From NCBI GenBank assembly GCA_029717555.1, contig JAMDHS010000032.1, positions 1-64,000 on the forward strand: a stretch of DNA of 64,000 bases, written 5' to 3'. Position numbers and translations under genes: made by a program. Numbering within the stretch: the first letter of the stretch is position 1; every line of letters starts with the position of its first letter. Of this stretch, positions 21,911-35,363 are shown piece by piece. The stretch comes from Peribolospora baueri (lineage: Eukaryota > Basidiomycota > Peribolosporomycetes > Peribolosporales > Peribolosporaceae). Below the pieces are notes generated by a model, which saw only the letters and a program-made list of their open reading frames with translations, did no database searches and was not told the DNA's origin.

Positions 21911-24900
21911 ATGGCGTCCGTCTTCTATCCAGACCGCTTCGCGCGGTTGGCAGCTTATCTCAACGACGTGCTCTCGCATCCGGAGCACTTCGACCCCGGC
22001 GACGTCGCCGTCACCATCGACCGACACCGCGCCGAGTTTCTTCAGCTCTACAAGCTCCCACCTCCAAACGCCGAAGAGCGAAATCAGATAGAAAAGGGTG
22101 AGACTGGCAACGGCGAATGACTCGTGCCCTCTTTCAATAATAGAGTACCAGCTCTGAGTTTTCCTGATTCCGGTTCTCTTCATTTCTGCTATTCCAGGCG
22201 AACTGAATATCGATGGCAACGTGCACAGGCTCAACAACGAGTCCATCCAATGCGCCCTTTTCCTCTCCCGGGAGCTGGGAATCTCTGAGAAGTATGCGGC
22301 GAGTCTGGTTAAGGGAAGCTTGCGGTCATGCTCGCGATACGGGAGGCCGGTGGGGGAGTCTGCGGTGATGGTCCTGCACGCGGAGAGGCTAGACATGCTC
22401 CTGTGCATGCGCCGGCTTCTTGAAGGCTGTCTGGACGAGGAGTTAGAAGGAAGCCCGCTGCAAATCAAGCTCAAGCAGGTGGCCATCGAGCTCGCCACGA
22501 CCAAGCAAGATATTGGCTCCGGAAAGGGGAAGGTGATGCTGGGCCAGAGGATACTCGTTGAGATCAACGAACTGCAGGACCAGATCAACAAGCTGCAATC
22601 CATCCTCCAAGCAGGCACACCATCGTCGTCGACTACGGGCCTCTTGGGCATGGGGTTCCAAGGCGTTGGCGGTGCATCGGCTGGGCAGACGCAGCAGCAT
22701 CTGAGTGACGACATAATCTTGGAGCGGATTCGTCTTTTCAAGCTCGAACGCAAAGCATTGGCACAGATTCTCTTCTACCTCGCCTACGCCCGAATCATTC
22801 CCAAGGAGGACCTTATCGGCATTACGCAGTGGCTTCAGGTCGTCCAACGTATTGACTCGGTAGTCGTGTACGTCTTCACGGCTCTCCTTGCCGCTCTATC
22901 CGCCAACCAACCCCCGTCGGCTGGTACGCCGATCGAGCCTTCCGCCCTTGACAGCCTCAACCAGGACGTCAACTTTATCACGTTCATGCAGAACGAAATC
23001 ATGAAGAAGAACTGGGCCAAGAAAGACCTGAAGGCAGGCGTTCTCCTACAATGGAGCTTATTCTTGGTCGACGCCTTTCTTCAGAGGCCATCGCTTCCTA
23101 CGGCGACAAGGATCGAAGAGGCAGATGTCGAGAACATGGTTCAACTCGCCATCGTGGGCGCTGACCCTCCAGCTGGCCGGAGCGTGTTTCACTTCCTCGC
23201 TTTCGACATTCTTGCGTTCAAAGCTCGACAATCGGACGACGAGATTGACCTCGAAGTGGCAGTCCTCGCGGAGATCGAGAAGCCGAGTCTGATGGAGGAT
23301 GACGTCGATGGGGGTTTCCATCACCTCATCGTTCAGCAAGTTGACATGCTGGTCACGACATTCATCTCCAAGGCGGGGTCCATGTTAAAGCGGGTCAGGG
23401 ACAGGGAAGAGGACCTGATGCTTGCTGCGTCGCGCCGCAGCCGACCACCGAGCCACCAAGTTCAACGTCACGACCTTGAGTCCCTCTTCACGCTGGTCGC
23501 CATCATTTACCGAAACCAGCCTGACGCCGGCCTCAAGTTCTGGGAGGACCGAGACGGTCGCTTGTTCAGCTTTCTCCGTTTCGCCGCTGAATGTCGCTCA
23601 CCGCACATGGTCCGTGCTGCCCTCGACATGCTCGGGTCGCTGGCTACCGGAACAAAGAGTGCACTTTGCGCTTACGAGTTCCTCAGCAGCTCGGGCGGGC
23701 AATACGGTGTCGCATCCTCTGGCACTGTTTGCTCGTGGAAGTCGCTGTTTGGCGCCCTCGACTTCTACGGCAAGAACATTCGACAGAAGATGCAAGAGGC
23801 CGGAGCAGAAATGCACCCTGCGGGCTTGGCCTTGCCTCCAGAGGAGGTCATGCTGCTCAAGTCCTTCCTCCGACTTATGCGCCTCGTCGTCTGGTATTCC
23901 CCCTTCGTTCGCAGTGCCCTCTACAACCAACACGATTACGAAGCCCTTCCTACGATCTTCAATCTTCTCACTTGCCCTAGTCCTCTCGACTTGAAGGCTG
24001 CTCTCTTCGATACCCTCGCTGCATTCGCGTCTCCGAAGGGTGTCACCGGCCCCGAGCTCGCGCGCCATCTTTGGCTGATGCTGGACGACTATCAAATCAT
24101 CGCTACTGCGCCTCGTGCTCAGGGGCCTCGCTCAGTTGCCGCCATGAGGGAAAGTGGCATCACCGTAGAGCTGGAAGAGGTCGAGACGCCGGCCGGAGTT
24201 TACCCATCGACTACAGCCTTCATCCGTTTCCTCGCTGCGCTCGTTCACGTCCCCACCAAACTTTCCGACGTTACGCATGGCGCGGCCGAAGGTGGTCAGA
24301 CTGTGCCTGAGTCCTTCAGGCTGAGCACGCGGGGCGTGGAGCCGTTCATCAACTTCGCCATCGACCGCGTATTCAGCACCCTCAGCCAACGGCCTTTCAA
24401 AACGCCGTCAGACGCGTTCAAGCTCCGCGAAGCTTGTCTACGATTCATGGAAAATTGCTTGGCGAGCTACGACCTGGGCATCCTTCTCACAGCCGATCTC
24501 ACACAAGGCGGTCGTGTCCCTTCGGCGGTTCTCACATCTCTCGTTCTCCATCCCGGATTCGCCATCCTTGGCAGAATCCTCGCCGGTCGCAAGGTTCTCG
24601 AAGAGCTGCTCTCCACTCTCGCAATCGGGTGCGACGCTGTCAACGAAGGTGTCGGTGGGCCTGAATCAACGACCTTCTTCTCTAAGAGCGTCCTCCGTGC
24701 TCTTCGTATTATCTATCGCGTGTTCGAGCTCCAGAAGCCTTTCCTCGAGGCTCTGCTGCCCAGTCTGACGGAGCAAGGGGTGCCTGCAGAGGTCGCCCGA
24801 TTCGTCAAGCCGACCAACCTTTCGCCGCTCGACCGACACCTCGTATTTGCCCATGAAAACGTCGTTCCAATCTTGCTCTACGTCAACTGCATCGTGGACG

Positions 24901-27900
24901 ACGAGATCGCTCTCTATGCTATACGCATCGCCAAACTCTTGTCGCAATCTTCTGAATTCGCCTCTGTCCATCGCTTTGGCGCGCTTGGCAACGTGAACCG
25001 TCTGCTCGGACTCATCGAGACGTCCGATGAGACCGAACGACTCGTCAGCGGTTACGTTCAGCGGCTCAACGCCGAGGCGTCCGACGACGAGGCCGCGCCA
25101 ACTATGGAGGACTCTCAGATCGCCCAAACCAGCCCTGAGGAACCGGGAGACAAGCATGACTTGACTGAACTCATCCGAATCACCATCCTCGACTTTCTTC
25201 TTCTCAACACTGCCCCTGATTCCTCAGCGCCAAACTTCGCTCACCTTCTCCTGGGCTTCGACTGGCGCAGCGAACCGGACCATGTGCTGCTGCAGGATCC
25301 TTCCAACCCCATGGCTCGGATCTCATGCTTGCATGTGATTCTGAATCTAGTGAAGCAAGGGCTCAAGGGAACGGAAAGCGAGGACGCTGCTGTCCTTCAC
25401 ATTACAGAGCGACGTCCGAAGCTGGCCGAAAGGTGCTACAACCTCCTCTACAACCTCTGCGTGCACAATTTCACAGCGTCAGCCACGGTTCTGTATCTGC
25501 GGACAAACGAAGACTTCTTCTACTGCCAGCTCAGAGGCTCGTCACTCGAATTTGCACCTTCGGCGGACGGCTCGCCTGGACAAGTCATCTTACCTAGTGG
25601 CGAGGTCATTCCAGCCGGTTGCGATACCGTTTCGTCAATCGTTCGCGTGCGCGCCTGGATCCTCGACCTGGTCAGCCTGGAGCTACACATCAATCGCGAT
25701 TTCAGCCGTGCGGGTAAGATGATGGCCGTCCTCTACGGCGATGCCGGCATACAAGGGGCAGAGTTTGATTCGGCTGCCTTCAGCCTCGAGGGTGACGGCG
25801 CAGCACGAGTTGAGCGGGCGACCGTAAAGCTGCTCGGATTCCTCCAGTCCTTCGACTTTGACTGGGAGGACTCGCTCGAGGTTCCCGAGATAGAGCTCAG
25901 TCTGTTGTCTGACGTCGACTTCACGTCTTGTGTCCGTGTGGATGCGAACGGGTGCGAGGTCTACGACATTCCGTCGCTCTTGGTCACGATCTCGGTCGCT
26001 CGTCAGAGGCTTCAGCGGGAGGGAATCATTAGGGAAGCTGTGCACATGGACACCTTCAAGGATGAAGTGCGAGCCGTGCTCGAGCATTTTCTCTTGGAGA
26101 ACCATCAGCGGATCATCGCCTGTGCCAAGCAACGTGGCATCCAGGCCTGGCGACGGGTGCTGGACGTCTCGCTCTCGAAGTGGTCCCACCTGCTTCGACC
26201 CGACCTTCGTGAGAACGTCTTGTTCGACATCCTTCAAGCCCTGTTAGTCCGTCTCGCAGCAACAGAGGTCACGCCGGGTCAGGTGGAGGTCCTCACCGGG
26301 GCTGTGCTCACCATAGTGACAAGACTGCGGTACGGCCGTTTGGGTCGTGGCAAGAGGGAGAGCGCGATAGATGACGAGTACAGCGAAGTTTTGCCCGTTG
26401 ACAGACTCGTCGGCGTGCTCCGTGCTGTGCTTGACACCATATTGAAGCCCGGCATGACGGCACTGGCCCATGGCAACCTCTATGCCGTCCTCGTGAACTA
26501 CATCCAGATCGTCAACGCCTCCCGTAGCGCTATCACTTTGCCTAACTTGTCGGACAGCATGTCCGTCGTCTCCTCAGAGATGATGGAACCGACGTCGGTG
26601 GACGGCTCTCTTGTTGATGGAGCTGTCGCTGGTCGAGCGGCCTTTTCCTCCCTTGAGAAAGCCACATTCCGCGTTCTCAACACCCTTTTGGAACGAGTTC
26701 TTCTCGTCATGTGCCGTGACGCCTTGGACGGCTCGGACGTGTGGAAGACGGTGGCATTGACGACGCTCGATGCTATAGTTGCACTGTGCTCTCAGCAAAA
26801 GAGCAACAAGGCTCTTGGGCTTTTGAACCGACATGGATTCTTGAGGAGCTTTGTCGAGAGCCTCAAAGATGAGGACATCGAGCTTCAAGAGCTCGTCAAG
26901 CCGGAGCCTGGTGAGCATCACTACGTCAGATCGGGCATCTTCAGACTCCTTGGCTAACTGTTTCCCTTCATCGCTACCCCTTGTCGCTTCAGCGGTGTCA
27001 GTCGCCGGTCTCTACGTCTACGAAGCCAGACTCGCTCTGCTCATCCGCATCGCACAGAGTAGAGAAGGCGCCGAGTGTCTCATGGACGCAAGGCTGTTTG
27101 ACGTCTTGGCGTCTGTCGACTTCATCGCCTGTCGACCCGCGATCGATTCGGCCGTAGTTAGTGAGTCTCCGCCGCTTAAATGTGTCAGCGTGTGTGTATA
27201 TGGTGAAATTGCTTGCGAGTTGCATGCTACTGACACGTGGAGACCTTTTATGGTGCCGCCTCACAGACTACGACTCATTCCTCCCCGCCGCCATCGAACG
27301 GTATCACCAACTGGTGTTGCCGGTGTTGCAACTCTCGGTTGCCGTCCTCTCCAGTTTCGGCACTTCGTCTTCTGCGGCAGCTCGTCAGGCTTGGACGTTC
27401 ACGTTGACGCACGGGGGCACGCTACTGAACTTGGTCAGGCAGCCGACGATCAAGGCCACGTTGACGGCAATGGAGGAGGCGAGGACGGTGGTAACGATGT
27501 TGTACTTTGTCTGGCCACTGATTTGGCAGAACGAGGTGGTGAGGCTCTTCTTTCGTGCCTTTTTTTTTTGCTCATGGTGGATACGCTTTTGAGATGAGAC
27601 TGATTGGATCCACCTTTTGCCTACCACAGTCGGCTGAGCCTACGCTGGGCTCGTTGCACTCAGGAGTCCTGTCTCTTTGTGCGGTCTTCTTCTCCCGCGA
27701 GATGTGGACGACTCGGGTGCAGATAATGGACGAAGGCGATGAAGGAGACGCGATGCGCGACGAGCGCGAGGGGCCCGCGGTGGATGCGAATGCAGAAGCG
27801 GCGGTACAACGGCTGAACAAGTCGCTGGTCGCCTATCTCCGGATGGCGACGGAGGCCATGTCGTCGAACAAGTTCCACCCCGTCTTTACGCCGTCCATGA

Positions 27901-28842
27901 ATGTCGCTCGCGAAGGGAACGTGCCGGACCTGGCTTCATGTGGGTGTTGCGATCGCGGATCTCGTTACATCTGTTCGGACGCGTTTGTCGGCATTCAATT
28001 GAATGACCCTGTCTTGCTCCCCTTTTACGCTGAACAGCAACCGCTCCGACCATGGGCGCGGCGGTCGCGCTGGTGGCGGAGCAGACGAGAGAGCTGCGCG
28101 CCTCTTTAGCCGATCTCGAGGCTGCGACGTACAAATTGGCCAAGTTCGACGGTCTTGCGCCGTACGAATACGACGAGCTGGTCGACGCGGCGGGCGACGG
28201 TGCGCGAGTCACAGGAGGAGCGCGGAGGAAACAAGTCGCTTACGAGGTGCTCAACAGGCAGAAGGCGGAGCTGACCGACGTCGTCGGGAGCAAGTTCTGT
28301 GAGTGGGCCGTCGCGAGTCGGGTTCGGTCTTAGAGCGGGCGACTTGGCTGACGGTGCGGATATGTGGGTCGCAGATGTGGTGGAGAACATGCTTCTGCTC
28401 CTCTGGCGACACATCGAGGTCTACCTATCGGTGACAGACGGAAGGCTGGAAGACGAGCCGGTGCGCGTCGTGACGCCTCGGACGCTGGACTTTGCCGGGG
28501 GCGCGAGCCTGCGCGCGAGCGTGCCGCCCGCGGCGACGCCGTCGGTCGACCGACGGTCGCTCCGCACTGAGCTGGCCAAGCAGCTCAAGCCAGTGCTCGG
28601 ATCGCTGGCCGAGTTGACAACTGTGAGTGAGCCGAGCCGTTGGAGCGTATCGAAGGTTCGGGGAGCGCTCACCTCTGTGTCTATCCCCGCCCCGTCGTCT
28701 CTCCCTCGTCCTCTTTTGCACGGCCGCGTCGCGCCGGGCGCAGACGTCGGAGATTGTCCGACAGAGTCGGTCGCGACAAGCGTTCTTGGAGATGGTCATC
28801 CGGAGGATCGAGAGCAAGGTGCCGACGGCGAGCGGGGTATGA
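21911..28842 (+). CDS. NUP192: Inner-ring nucleoporin Nup192/Nup205
   Basis: Eight exons: 21911-22097, 22198-26910, 26993-27160, 27267-27538, 27630-27939, 28038-28298, 28375-28622 and 28744-28842; about 2085 residues. Nup192 is a very large alpha-solenoid scaffold of the nuclear pore inner ring, binding Nic96 and Nup53. The N-terminal region has the family motif NNESIQCALFLSRELGISEK, and helical repeats continue to the end with no catalytic motif. The single 4.7-kb exon is unusual in this intron-rich window. The last five introns sit close together in the tail, where ELRASLADLEAATYKLAKFD and similar helices are found. An acidic linker (NAEASDDEAAPTMEDS) lies near residue 1020. Exon 4 could end at 27535 instead of 27538 without changing phase. 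Confidence 0.93.
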
Positions 28843-29848
28843 TGCCCGTTCGCCGGTCCGTCGCCGATCCGGTCACGGATCGACGGACGGGGAGGAAGGG
28901 GATCATTGGAAGGGCGGGCGTCGATCGGTCGTTCTTTTTTCCTTGTATTTCTATCCAAATGCTTCGGAGGCCGCGGATGGACGGTGCCAAACGTTGGTCA
29001 CATGTGACGAGGAGCGCTCCTTCGATCGCCTGCCTGCCTTCCCTTCGTCCGCTGTCTGCCGTCTGTCTGTCTGCGTCTTCCGCCCTGCAATAAATACCAC
29101 ACGATCTCATTGGGACTGGGCGGCGGTGGTGTCTATGTACCCTTGCGTGCGGTCGTATCTGTGAGTATGGACTCGAGTGTGCTTGTTGTCGGCGCAGTCA
29201 GCAATGACGTCGCTCGGACGTCGCTCGGACGTCACCGGCCCGGCGGTGTGTGAACGGATGGGAGCAGAGCGACGGAAGAGAATCCGCACCTTTCCTGCCT
29301 CTTCTTCCTCCGACGGGCTGGAAACGGTGGTGCCGCCCCCAGGCAAGAAAGACAGCCGACGGATGGATTGCCGGCGACGATGACAGCGACGACCGCCGGC
29401 GACGTCCACCACTTCGTACTTAACTTCGCACACGACTACCTCGCTCGCCCTTGTCATCCCACTTCTACCTACCTCCACCTCGACCTCCCTATCTTCACCC
29501 ACCCCTCCATGTCATGACGATCACCTCTCCGCCTCGCCCGGTCCCTGTCCAACGTCACCTCGGCTGCTAGCCTCGATCACCGACACTTGACAAACCCATC
29601 CTTCCCAATCGACCGCCTCGCCTCGCCTCGCCTCGTGCAACAACGTCGTCGATAAGGTGCGGCCCGCCGAGCCAAGACGACGCACGCCGGCCCACCTCTT
29701 CCCTGGCCGTCTCCCACTCGCTCGCTTCCCCTTCCTCTTCTTCTTTTCCACCTTACGCCGCCTTCCCAACCCACAACCCACCACTTCGCCCTCGGCGACC
29801 ACTCGCACTTCTGCCACACACACCTTCCTTTGTCTCTCTCCGTTCACC
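28843..29848. promoter_or_regulatory. Spacer and promoter of the Prm10-like gene
   Basis: About 1 kb between the NUP192 stop and the next start. It contains a short tandem repeat of CGTCGCTCGGA at about 29210-29236. From about 29440 on the + strand turns into a CT-rich tract with CCTCGCCT repeats near 29617, running into the CACCATGG start context at 29846. An in-frame ATG at 29657 upstream of the chosen start lies in this leader-like sequence. No other gene was seen. Confidence 0.45.
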
Positions 29849-32639
29849 ATGGCCAACGCCCAACCCCCGAAGGACGCCCTCCCTCGCACCACGCATTCAG
29901 CCAACCCGAACGATACAGCCTCCTCCGAAGCCGACCCCTCCGCCCCTCAGCCCGCCAAGGGCCGCGTTCACTGGGACGGCTCCACCGCGGCCGGGCCACG
30001 ATCCGACAAGCGCCTCCAGCCGCTTTCGTCGTCTACGACCAGCTCGCGGCCGAACTCGAGCCAAGGAGGGCGGACGCCGGACGGTCGTCTTTCCGACCCC
30101 AGCCGGTCGAGCGACCGTCGCGTCGGCGATGCTGGCCCCGGCGCCGATCGGGACCAGGCGACCGGGGACGCCGGCTCGACCAGCTTTTCCACCCACCTCG
30201 CTCCCCCACACCAACCGGATCGCTTTTCCAGCGATTCGACCATCACCAGGACTTCGAGGGCCCTCGACGAGCTGGGCCAGGACGAGGCGGCGTTCGCCGA
30301 GCTCTCTCGCGAGCTCACGAAGCAACAGAGTCTCAGGCACCCCCTCGATGAACAGCCTCGCGAGCGCGCCGGCGAGCCATCGGCCGCGGCATCGACCGAT
30401 GATTCCCCCGCCGCCAACCCGAGCGGCGTCTCCACCCCAGGCGAGTGGGCCACAGACGACGAGTATGACCCGCTCGCCCACCCGGACCTGGCTCACGTTG
30501 ACATTCTCCCCGGCGAGACCGACGGCGTGCCCCTGCCTCTGAAGAAGAGCGAGCGCGCCCGCAGAGAGGCCGAGGCGGAGGAGAACAGACGAGCTTGGAG
30601 GCCCATATCTTCTTTCTTTGGCCGGAACAAGAAGAGGGCCAACGAGGAGCGCGATCCCGAAAAGGCCGCCGCGGACGCCCCCGGCGACGCCAACGACGAT
30701 GGCGGGCCCACGAACACAAAGTCCGTCCCCGTCCACAGGGCGGCCAGTGGACCCAAACATCGTCCCAGCAAGCACGAGCGCCAGGCCGCCCGGCTGGTCC
30801 GAGCTGTCGTTCAGCGAGGCAAGAGGCCCGTCGCGCCACCTGATCTGTCTTCCGTCGCCGGCATGGGACTGAGGCGCGGCCCGGCCGCCAAAGCCGCTGG
30901 CGCTGAGGACCGCTCCGGCGCGACGACGCCCGATCCCATCGACACCGCCGCCTCGCTCGATCCTCGTCCCGCCGCCGTGGGAGGCGTGCTCGGCAACCTG
31001 CTCCGGCTCTACGAGAACCAAGCAGCAGCGGAGAGCGGAGGCACGCTCGCCGACAGCGAGGTGGGAGAGGCCTCCTCCCTTCCCAGCACACCCGGCACCG
31101 GTGGCTTGGCCTCCTTGGCGGCGCAGCAGGCGGCCAAGAAGGTGGGCGACGACAAGAGGGTCGGACATGGTCCCGGCAGGCTCAAGGGCGGTCGGAGCAA
31201 GTCCGAGGGCATTCCGACTGCGCTGTCGTCTTCCTCCTCGAGGGCCAAAGGTTCCGGTGACGGCTTTAAACTCCAGCCACCTCCCCCGCCCCGTTCGAAG
31301 AGCTTCGGCACCCAACCCTCGCACACCGCCACTGACGCCGATACCGGCTCGGGCCGTCAGGGCTCAACGCCACCGAGTTCGGGTGATAAGACCACCTCCC
31401 GCCGGTCCGGCTCGCCCTACCTCTTCGACCAGTTCGAGGCGCGTCTGTCGAAGCTTGGAGGCGAGGCGGGGGCACACCTGCATCACATCAAAAAGACCGC
31501 CCACCGCGGCCTCGTCGTCCTCGGCGAAGATGTCGGCATCGAGCTCAGCGATCGTCCAAAGGCCGCAAGGAACGCGGGAGGCGTGTTCGGCGCGCTCATC
31601 GGCACGACAGGAAACCTCGCCGCCGGCGTCGCCCCTTCTGCCGTAAGTTTTGCTTCGTCCGCATCCACCGCGCATTCACCCGCGCGTTTACCTCCGCATA
31701 TAGATGTCCTCAGATGGCTTACTTCCACTTCCGGGTTTACCGTCACCTCCCTCCCTCCCTCCCGTTCCCACAGGCCACAATCGGCCCGGCGCCTCAGCGG
31801 CCTGGTTACAAGCTCGACCGGTACAGCTTGCCGCACCTAAGCGATAAGCACATGGCCCGTCAGATAGCCTTGGCTCGCAACTCGATCGCCTCAAGCAGCG
31901 CCGTAGGCTTGTCCTCGCCCGCCCACACGGCTCCTAGCACCCCTCAGAGCGCTATCGTGACGGGGACGAGCGATGTGGAGACGAAGGCGGATCTAGTGGA
32001 GGGGCGCCGTCAGTCGGTCTCTTTCGACGCCAAAGCCGGCACGCCTCTCATAGGAGACGGAGAGCCGACGGCGAGCGGAGCGAGCACGCCCAGGCGGCCT
32101 TGGTACGTGGGACACGGCAAACGGGCCACGGCCTCCTCCATCGACGCGTCAGGCATCGTCGGTGCCGCCGAGCACCCTCACCGCTCCCACGGCTTTGGCC
32201 ACGCGGCGAGCCAGAGCATTAGCAACTTTGCCCGGCATCCTTTTAGCGGCTGGTCCGGTGGTGGTGGATCGGGCTACCAGAGCGTGAACACGACGCCGGG
32301 GGAGGAGAAGAGCGGAGGGTGGGCCGACTACTTCCACACGACCACCACCGAGTCTGGAGGTGGCGGCGCCACTGCCATCCGAAAGGGAACGACCTCGACG
32401 ACGACGGAGGAGGAGAGGCGCAAAGCGGATAAGAAGGAGTGGCAGGCGCAGCTTCGTAAAAGACACAAAGCGAAGAGAAAGAGGGAGGAGATTTTTGTCA
32501 GTCTACCTTTGTTATTTCTTTGTTATTTCTTTTTTTTCTTCTTCTTCTTCTGCCCCCGCGTAGACGTCTACCGCTCGAGGGACCTGGCGTTATCCTGGCC
32601 GGATCGTGAACGTTGACCAGGACCTGCCCCGCGTCGACG

Positions 32640-32721
<82 letters not shown>

Positions 32722-34794
32722 AGATTACGATGCACGTCGCAGCTATTCTCCAACGCCAGGATTTCATCCTGACCCTTGCTCGCTCCCTGTGAGTACCAGT
32801 TTGTCCGTCTTGTCCGACCACCCATCGTCGTCGCCCTCATTGTCCTTCCTCTCCGATCTTTCTCAGCATGATGTTCGGCGCTCCCTCGCACCGTATCGAG
32901 ACGCAGATTCAGCAGACGGCACGCGTGCTCGACATCAACTGCCGCGTCATCTATCTCCCCAACGTACTCATGCTCTCCTTCGGCGACGAAACGACTCACA
33001 CGTCCGAGACAAAGTTTATCAAGCAGGCCGCCGGGCTCGACCTGACCAAGCTGACGGACATGCACTCCATCTACTGGGACGTCATTCACGACAAGATTGG
33101 CGCCGCGGAGGCGACGCAGAAGTTGCTCGACCTGATGAGGAAGAAGCCTTTGTATCCTGTGAGTTTTCCGCCGTCGTTGTCGTTGTCTTTGTCGTCGTCG
33201 TCGTCGTCAGGAAGACCTCAGAAGCTGACCGCGGTCCTTACGGTCGATGGCCATAAACCCAGCGCTGGCTCTCCATCATCATCGGCGGTCTCTGCTCGGC
33301 GTCCATCTGTGTTGGCCCTCATGGTTTCAACGGCAGCTTCATCGACGCCCTTGTCTCCTTCCCTCTCGGATGCTTCCTCGTCTACTGCCAGACCATTATC
33401 ACCACTGAGCTCTACTCGAATGTGTTCGAGATCGGTGAGCGCTCCTGTCGTCCGCACCTCTCGGCATCTCGGCATCTTGTCGTCTGACTCGCGCTTCGTT
33501 TTGTCTTTCGTGTCGCCCCAGTCTTCGCCGCCATCATCTCCTTCGTCGCCGCCGGTCTCGCGTCGACGCATTACTTTTGCTTTTCAGCCATCGCCTCGGC
33601 GTCCATCGTGTTGATTCTACCTGGTTTCGTGAGCACTCTCTCTCTCTCTCACACTCTCTCCATACACCTATATATTACAATGCTTCAGAGCGTTTCGCGC
33701 AGATGGGAGACAACTCATCTTTATTTTGTGGCCTCGTCGCACGCAGATCATCTTGACCGGGGCGATGGAGCTGCAGGCCAAGAATCTGATTGCAGGTTCA
33801 GTGCGCATGGTGTTTGCGATCATCTACTCCCTCTTCCTTGGCTTTGGACTTACCATTGGGTCGCAGATTTGGACACTCTTCACCGGCAACGACGACGCGC
33901 TTCGCAACGGCGGCGCGATCAGCTGTAGCACCGTGCACTCAGACAAGCCCTGGTACCAGAGCAACGTCTCCCTCCGCTGGGCGCTTTTGACCGTGCCCTT
34001 GTTTTTGTTTTGTCTCTCGTTGCGCCACCAGGCCAAGATCAATCGCAAGGAATTCGTGAGTTCGGCGGGGCGGGACGTGCATGCCTGGGTCAGGAAGGAA
34101 GGAAGCGAGTCTGACCGACCTCGTCATCTCGTCCGCGCGGCCCCTTTTTTGTTTTCCTTCTGGAAGCCTATGATGATCGTCATCGCCTGCGCCGGCTGGG
34201 CGGCGAACTACTTCTCGACGAGCAGGCAGCAGCTGAGCCGTCGGCCGGACGTCACCTCTGCCCTCGGTGCCTTCGTCGTCGGCTTCGCTTCCAACGTGTA
34301 CGGCAGGCTGTTCAGCGGCAGGTCCTACGTCGTCGCCGTCACCGGCGTTCTTTTCCAGCTTCCCGTGAGTCCTGAGTAGCGTCGATGGCGTTCGAGCTGA
34401 GTGTTTGAGCAGCTGATGGGAACGTTTTCGTCCGCCCGTCTTTCTCTCCCGTCCCCTCGCTTTATCTTCCTTTGTTCAGTCCGCCCTGTCGAACGGCGGA
34501 CTGCTCAATTTTGCCACTACCAACGGAAGCTCGAACGATTCGTTCAACGCTGGCTTCTCTGTCGCTGAGCAGCTGGTAGAGATCGCGCTCGGCTTGACCT
34601 TCGGTCTCTTCGCTTCCACCGTCCTAGGTGAGTCGGCGCCCGTCACCCCTGAGTCTGGCCTGCCACGGCTTTGCTTCTTTCGTTTTGCTCGCTTGTTCAC
34701 GCGCTCACCTCGTCGACCGACGGTCGCTTCTCCCATCGCAGTGTATTCGGTCGGCGGTGGCCGTTCCCGCGGAGGCGGTCTCTTCTCCTTCTAG
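29849..34794 (+). CDS. PRM10: Prm10-like ThrE-family membrane transporter
   Basis: Ten exons: 29849-31642, 31774-32496, 32724-32788, 32867-33158, 33263-33434, 33522-33628, 33747-34055, 34167-34364, 34480-34627 and 34742-34794; about 1286 residues. The C-terminal third is a threonine/serine exporter (ThrE, DUF1212) domain as in yeast Prm10: MMFGAPSHRIETQIQQTARV, VIYLPNVLMLSFGD, LVSFPLGCFLVYCQT, ILTGAMELQAKNLIAGSVRM and SALGAFVVGFASNVYGRLFS, with about ten membrane segments. The first ~840 residues are Ser/Pro/Gly/Arg-rich and charged, probably cytosolic and disordered. The join REEIF/ITMHVAAILQRQDF is made by an intron (32497-32723) that ends in 79 consecutive T before GCAG. An in-frame 48-nt segment inside that intron (32564-32611) could be an optional exon. 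Substrate and pheromone regulation are not shown by the sequence. Confidence 0.9.
32641..32719 (+). repeat. 79-nt poly-T run forming a splice acceptor tract
   Basis: Seventy-nine consecutive T are followed directly by GCAG and the exon starting at 32724. The run is thus the polypyrimidine tract of an intron in the Prm10-like gene. True length in the genome is uncertain because homopolymers this long are prone to sequencing and assembly error. Confidence 0.9.
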
Positions 34795-35363
34795 CTTCGT
34801 TTTGATTCTTCCCGCATCGTTTGCGTTCCCGCCCGTGACACCTCCTCCTCAGCATTACCCCTTAGACCAGCATTGTTCTCTCCGTCCACATTCGGAGAAC
34901 GCGTTCGCCTTTCCGTCCATGACTCTTCCTCAGCATTGTCTCTTAGACTAAAAATCGTTCTTCATCCACCCTTTCCGCACCGCATCTTTCCACCTCGATT
35001 TTCCAACCTGCGTTTTTTGTTCTGGAGCAGGCTGTCCGGCTGTCTTTCTTCTCCTTTAGGCTGTATTCGTTTTTTTCCTCTCACGTATGGAGGTTGGCGG
35101 ATGGCATTCGATCATCTCCTTGAGTAGGTCATGTACGTCGAACGACTTGCGAATAGAAGTTCTGGACTTTCGCGAAGACAGCGACGACGCTCGGGCCTCG
35201 TGAAGGACACCATTTCGACACTTGAAACTCACTTTAAATGGATGCATGCCATTTTCTAATTGTTATTCCCACGACCCGCAGTCGTCTCAGCACTTTGGAA
35301 TGTCCACTGCCGAATCCGAACGACGTCCTTCGGTTCACGCCAATTCTCAACCTCCCTTCAAAC
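34795..35363. other. Spacer between the Prm10-like gene and MRPL22
   Basis: A 570-bp tandem-gene spacer. It holds two related pieces containing CCTCAGCATT and TTAGAC (around 34848-34875 and 34928-34950), and a T/C-rich stretch at 34970-35090. The rest should be the MRPL22 promoter. No coding frame is supported. Confidence 0.4.
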
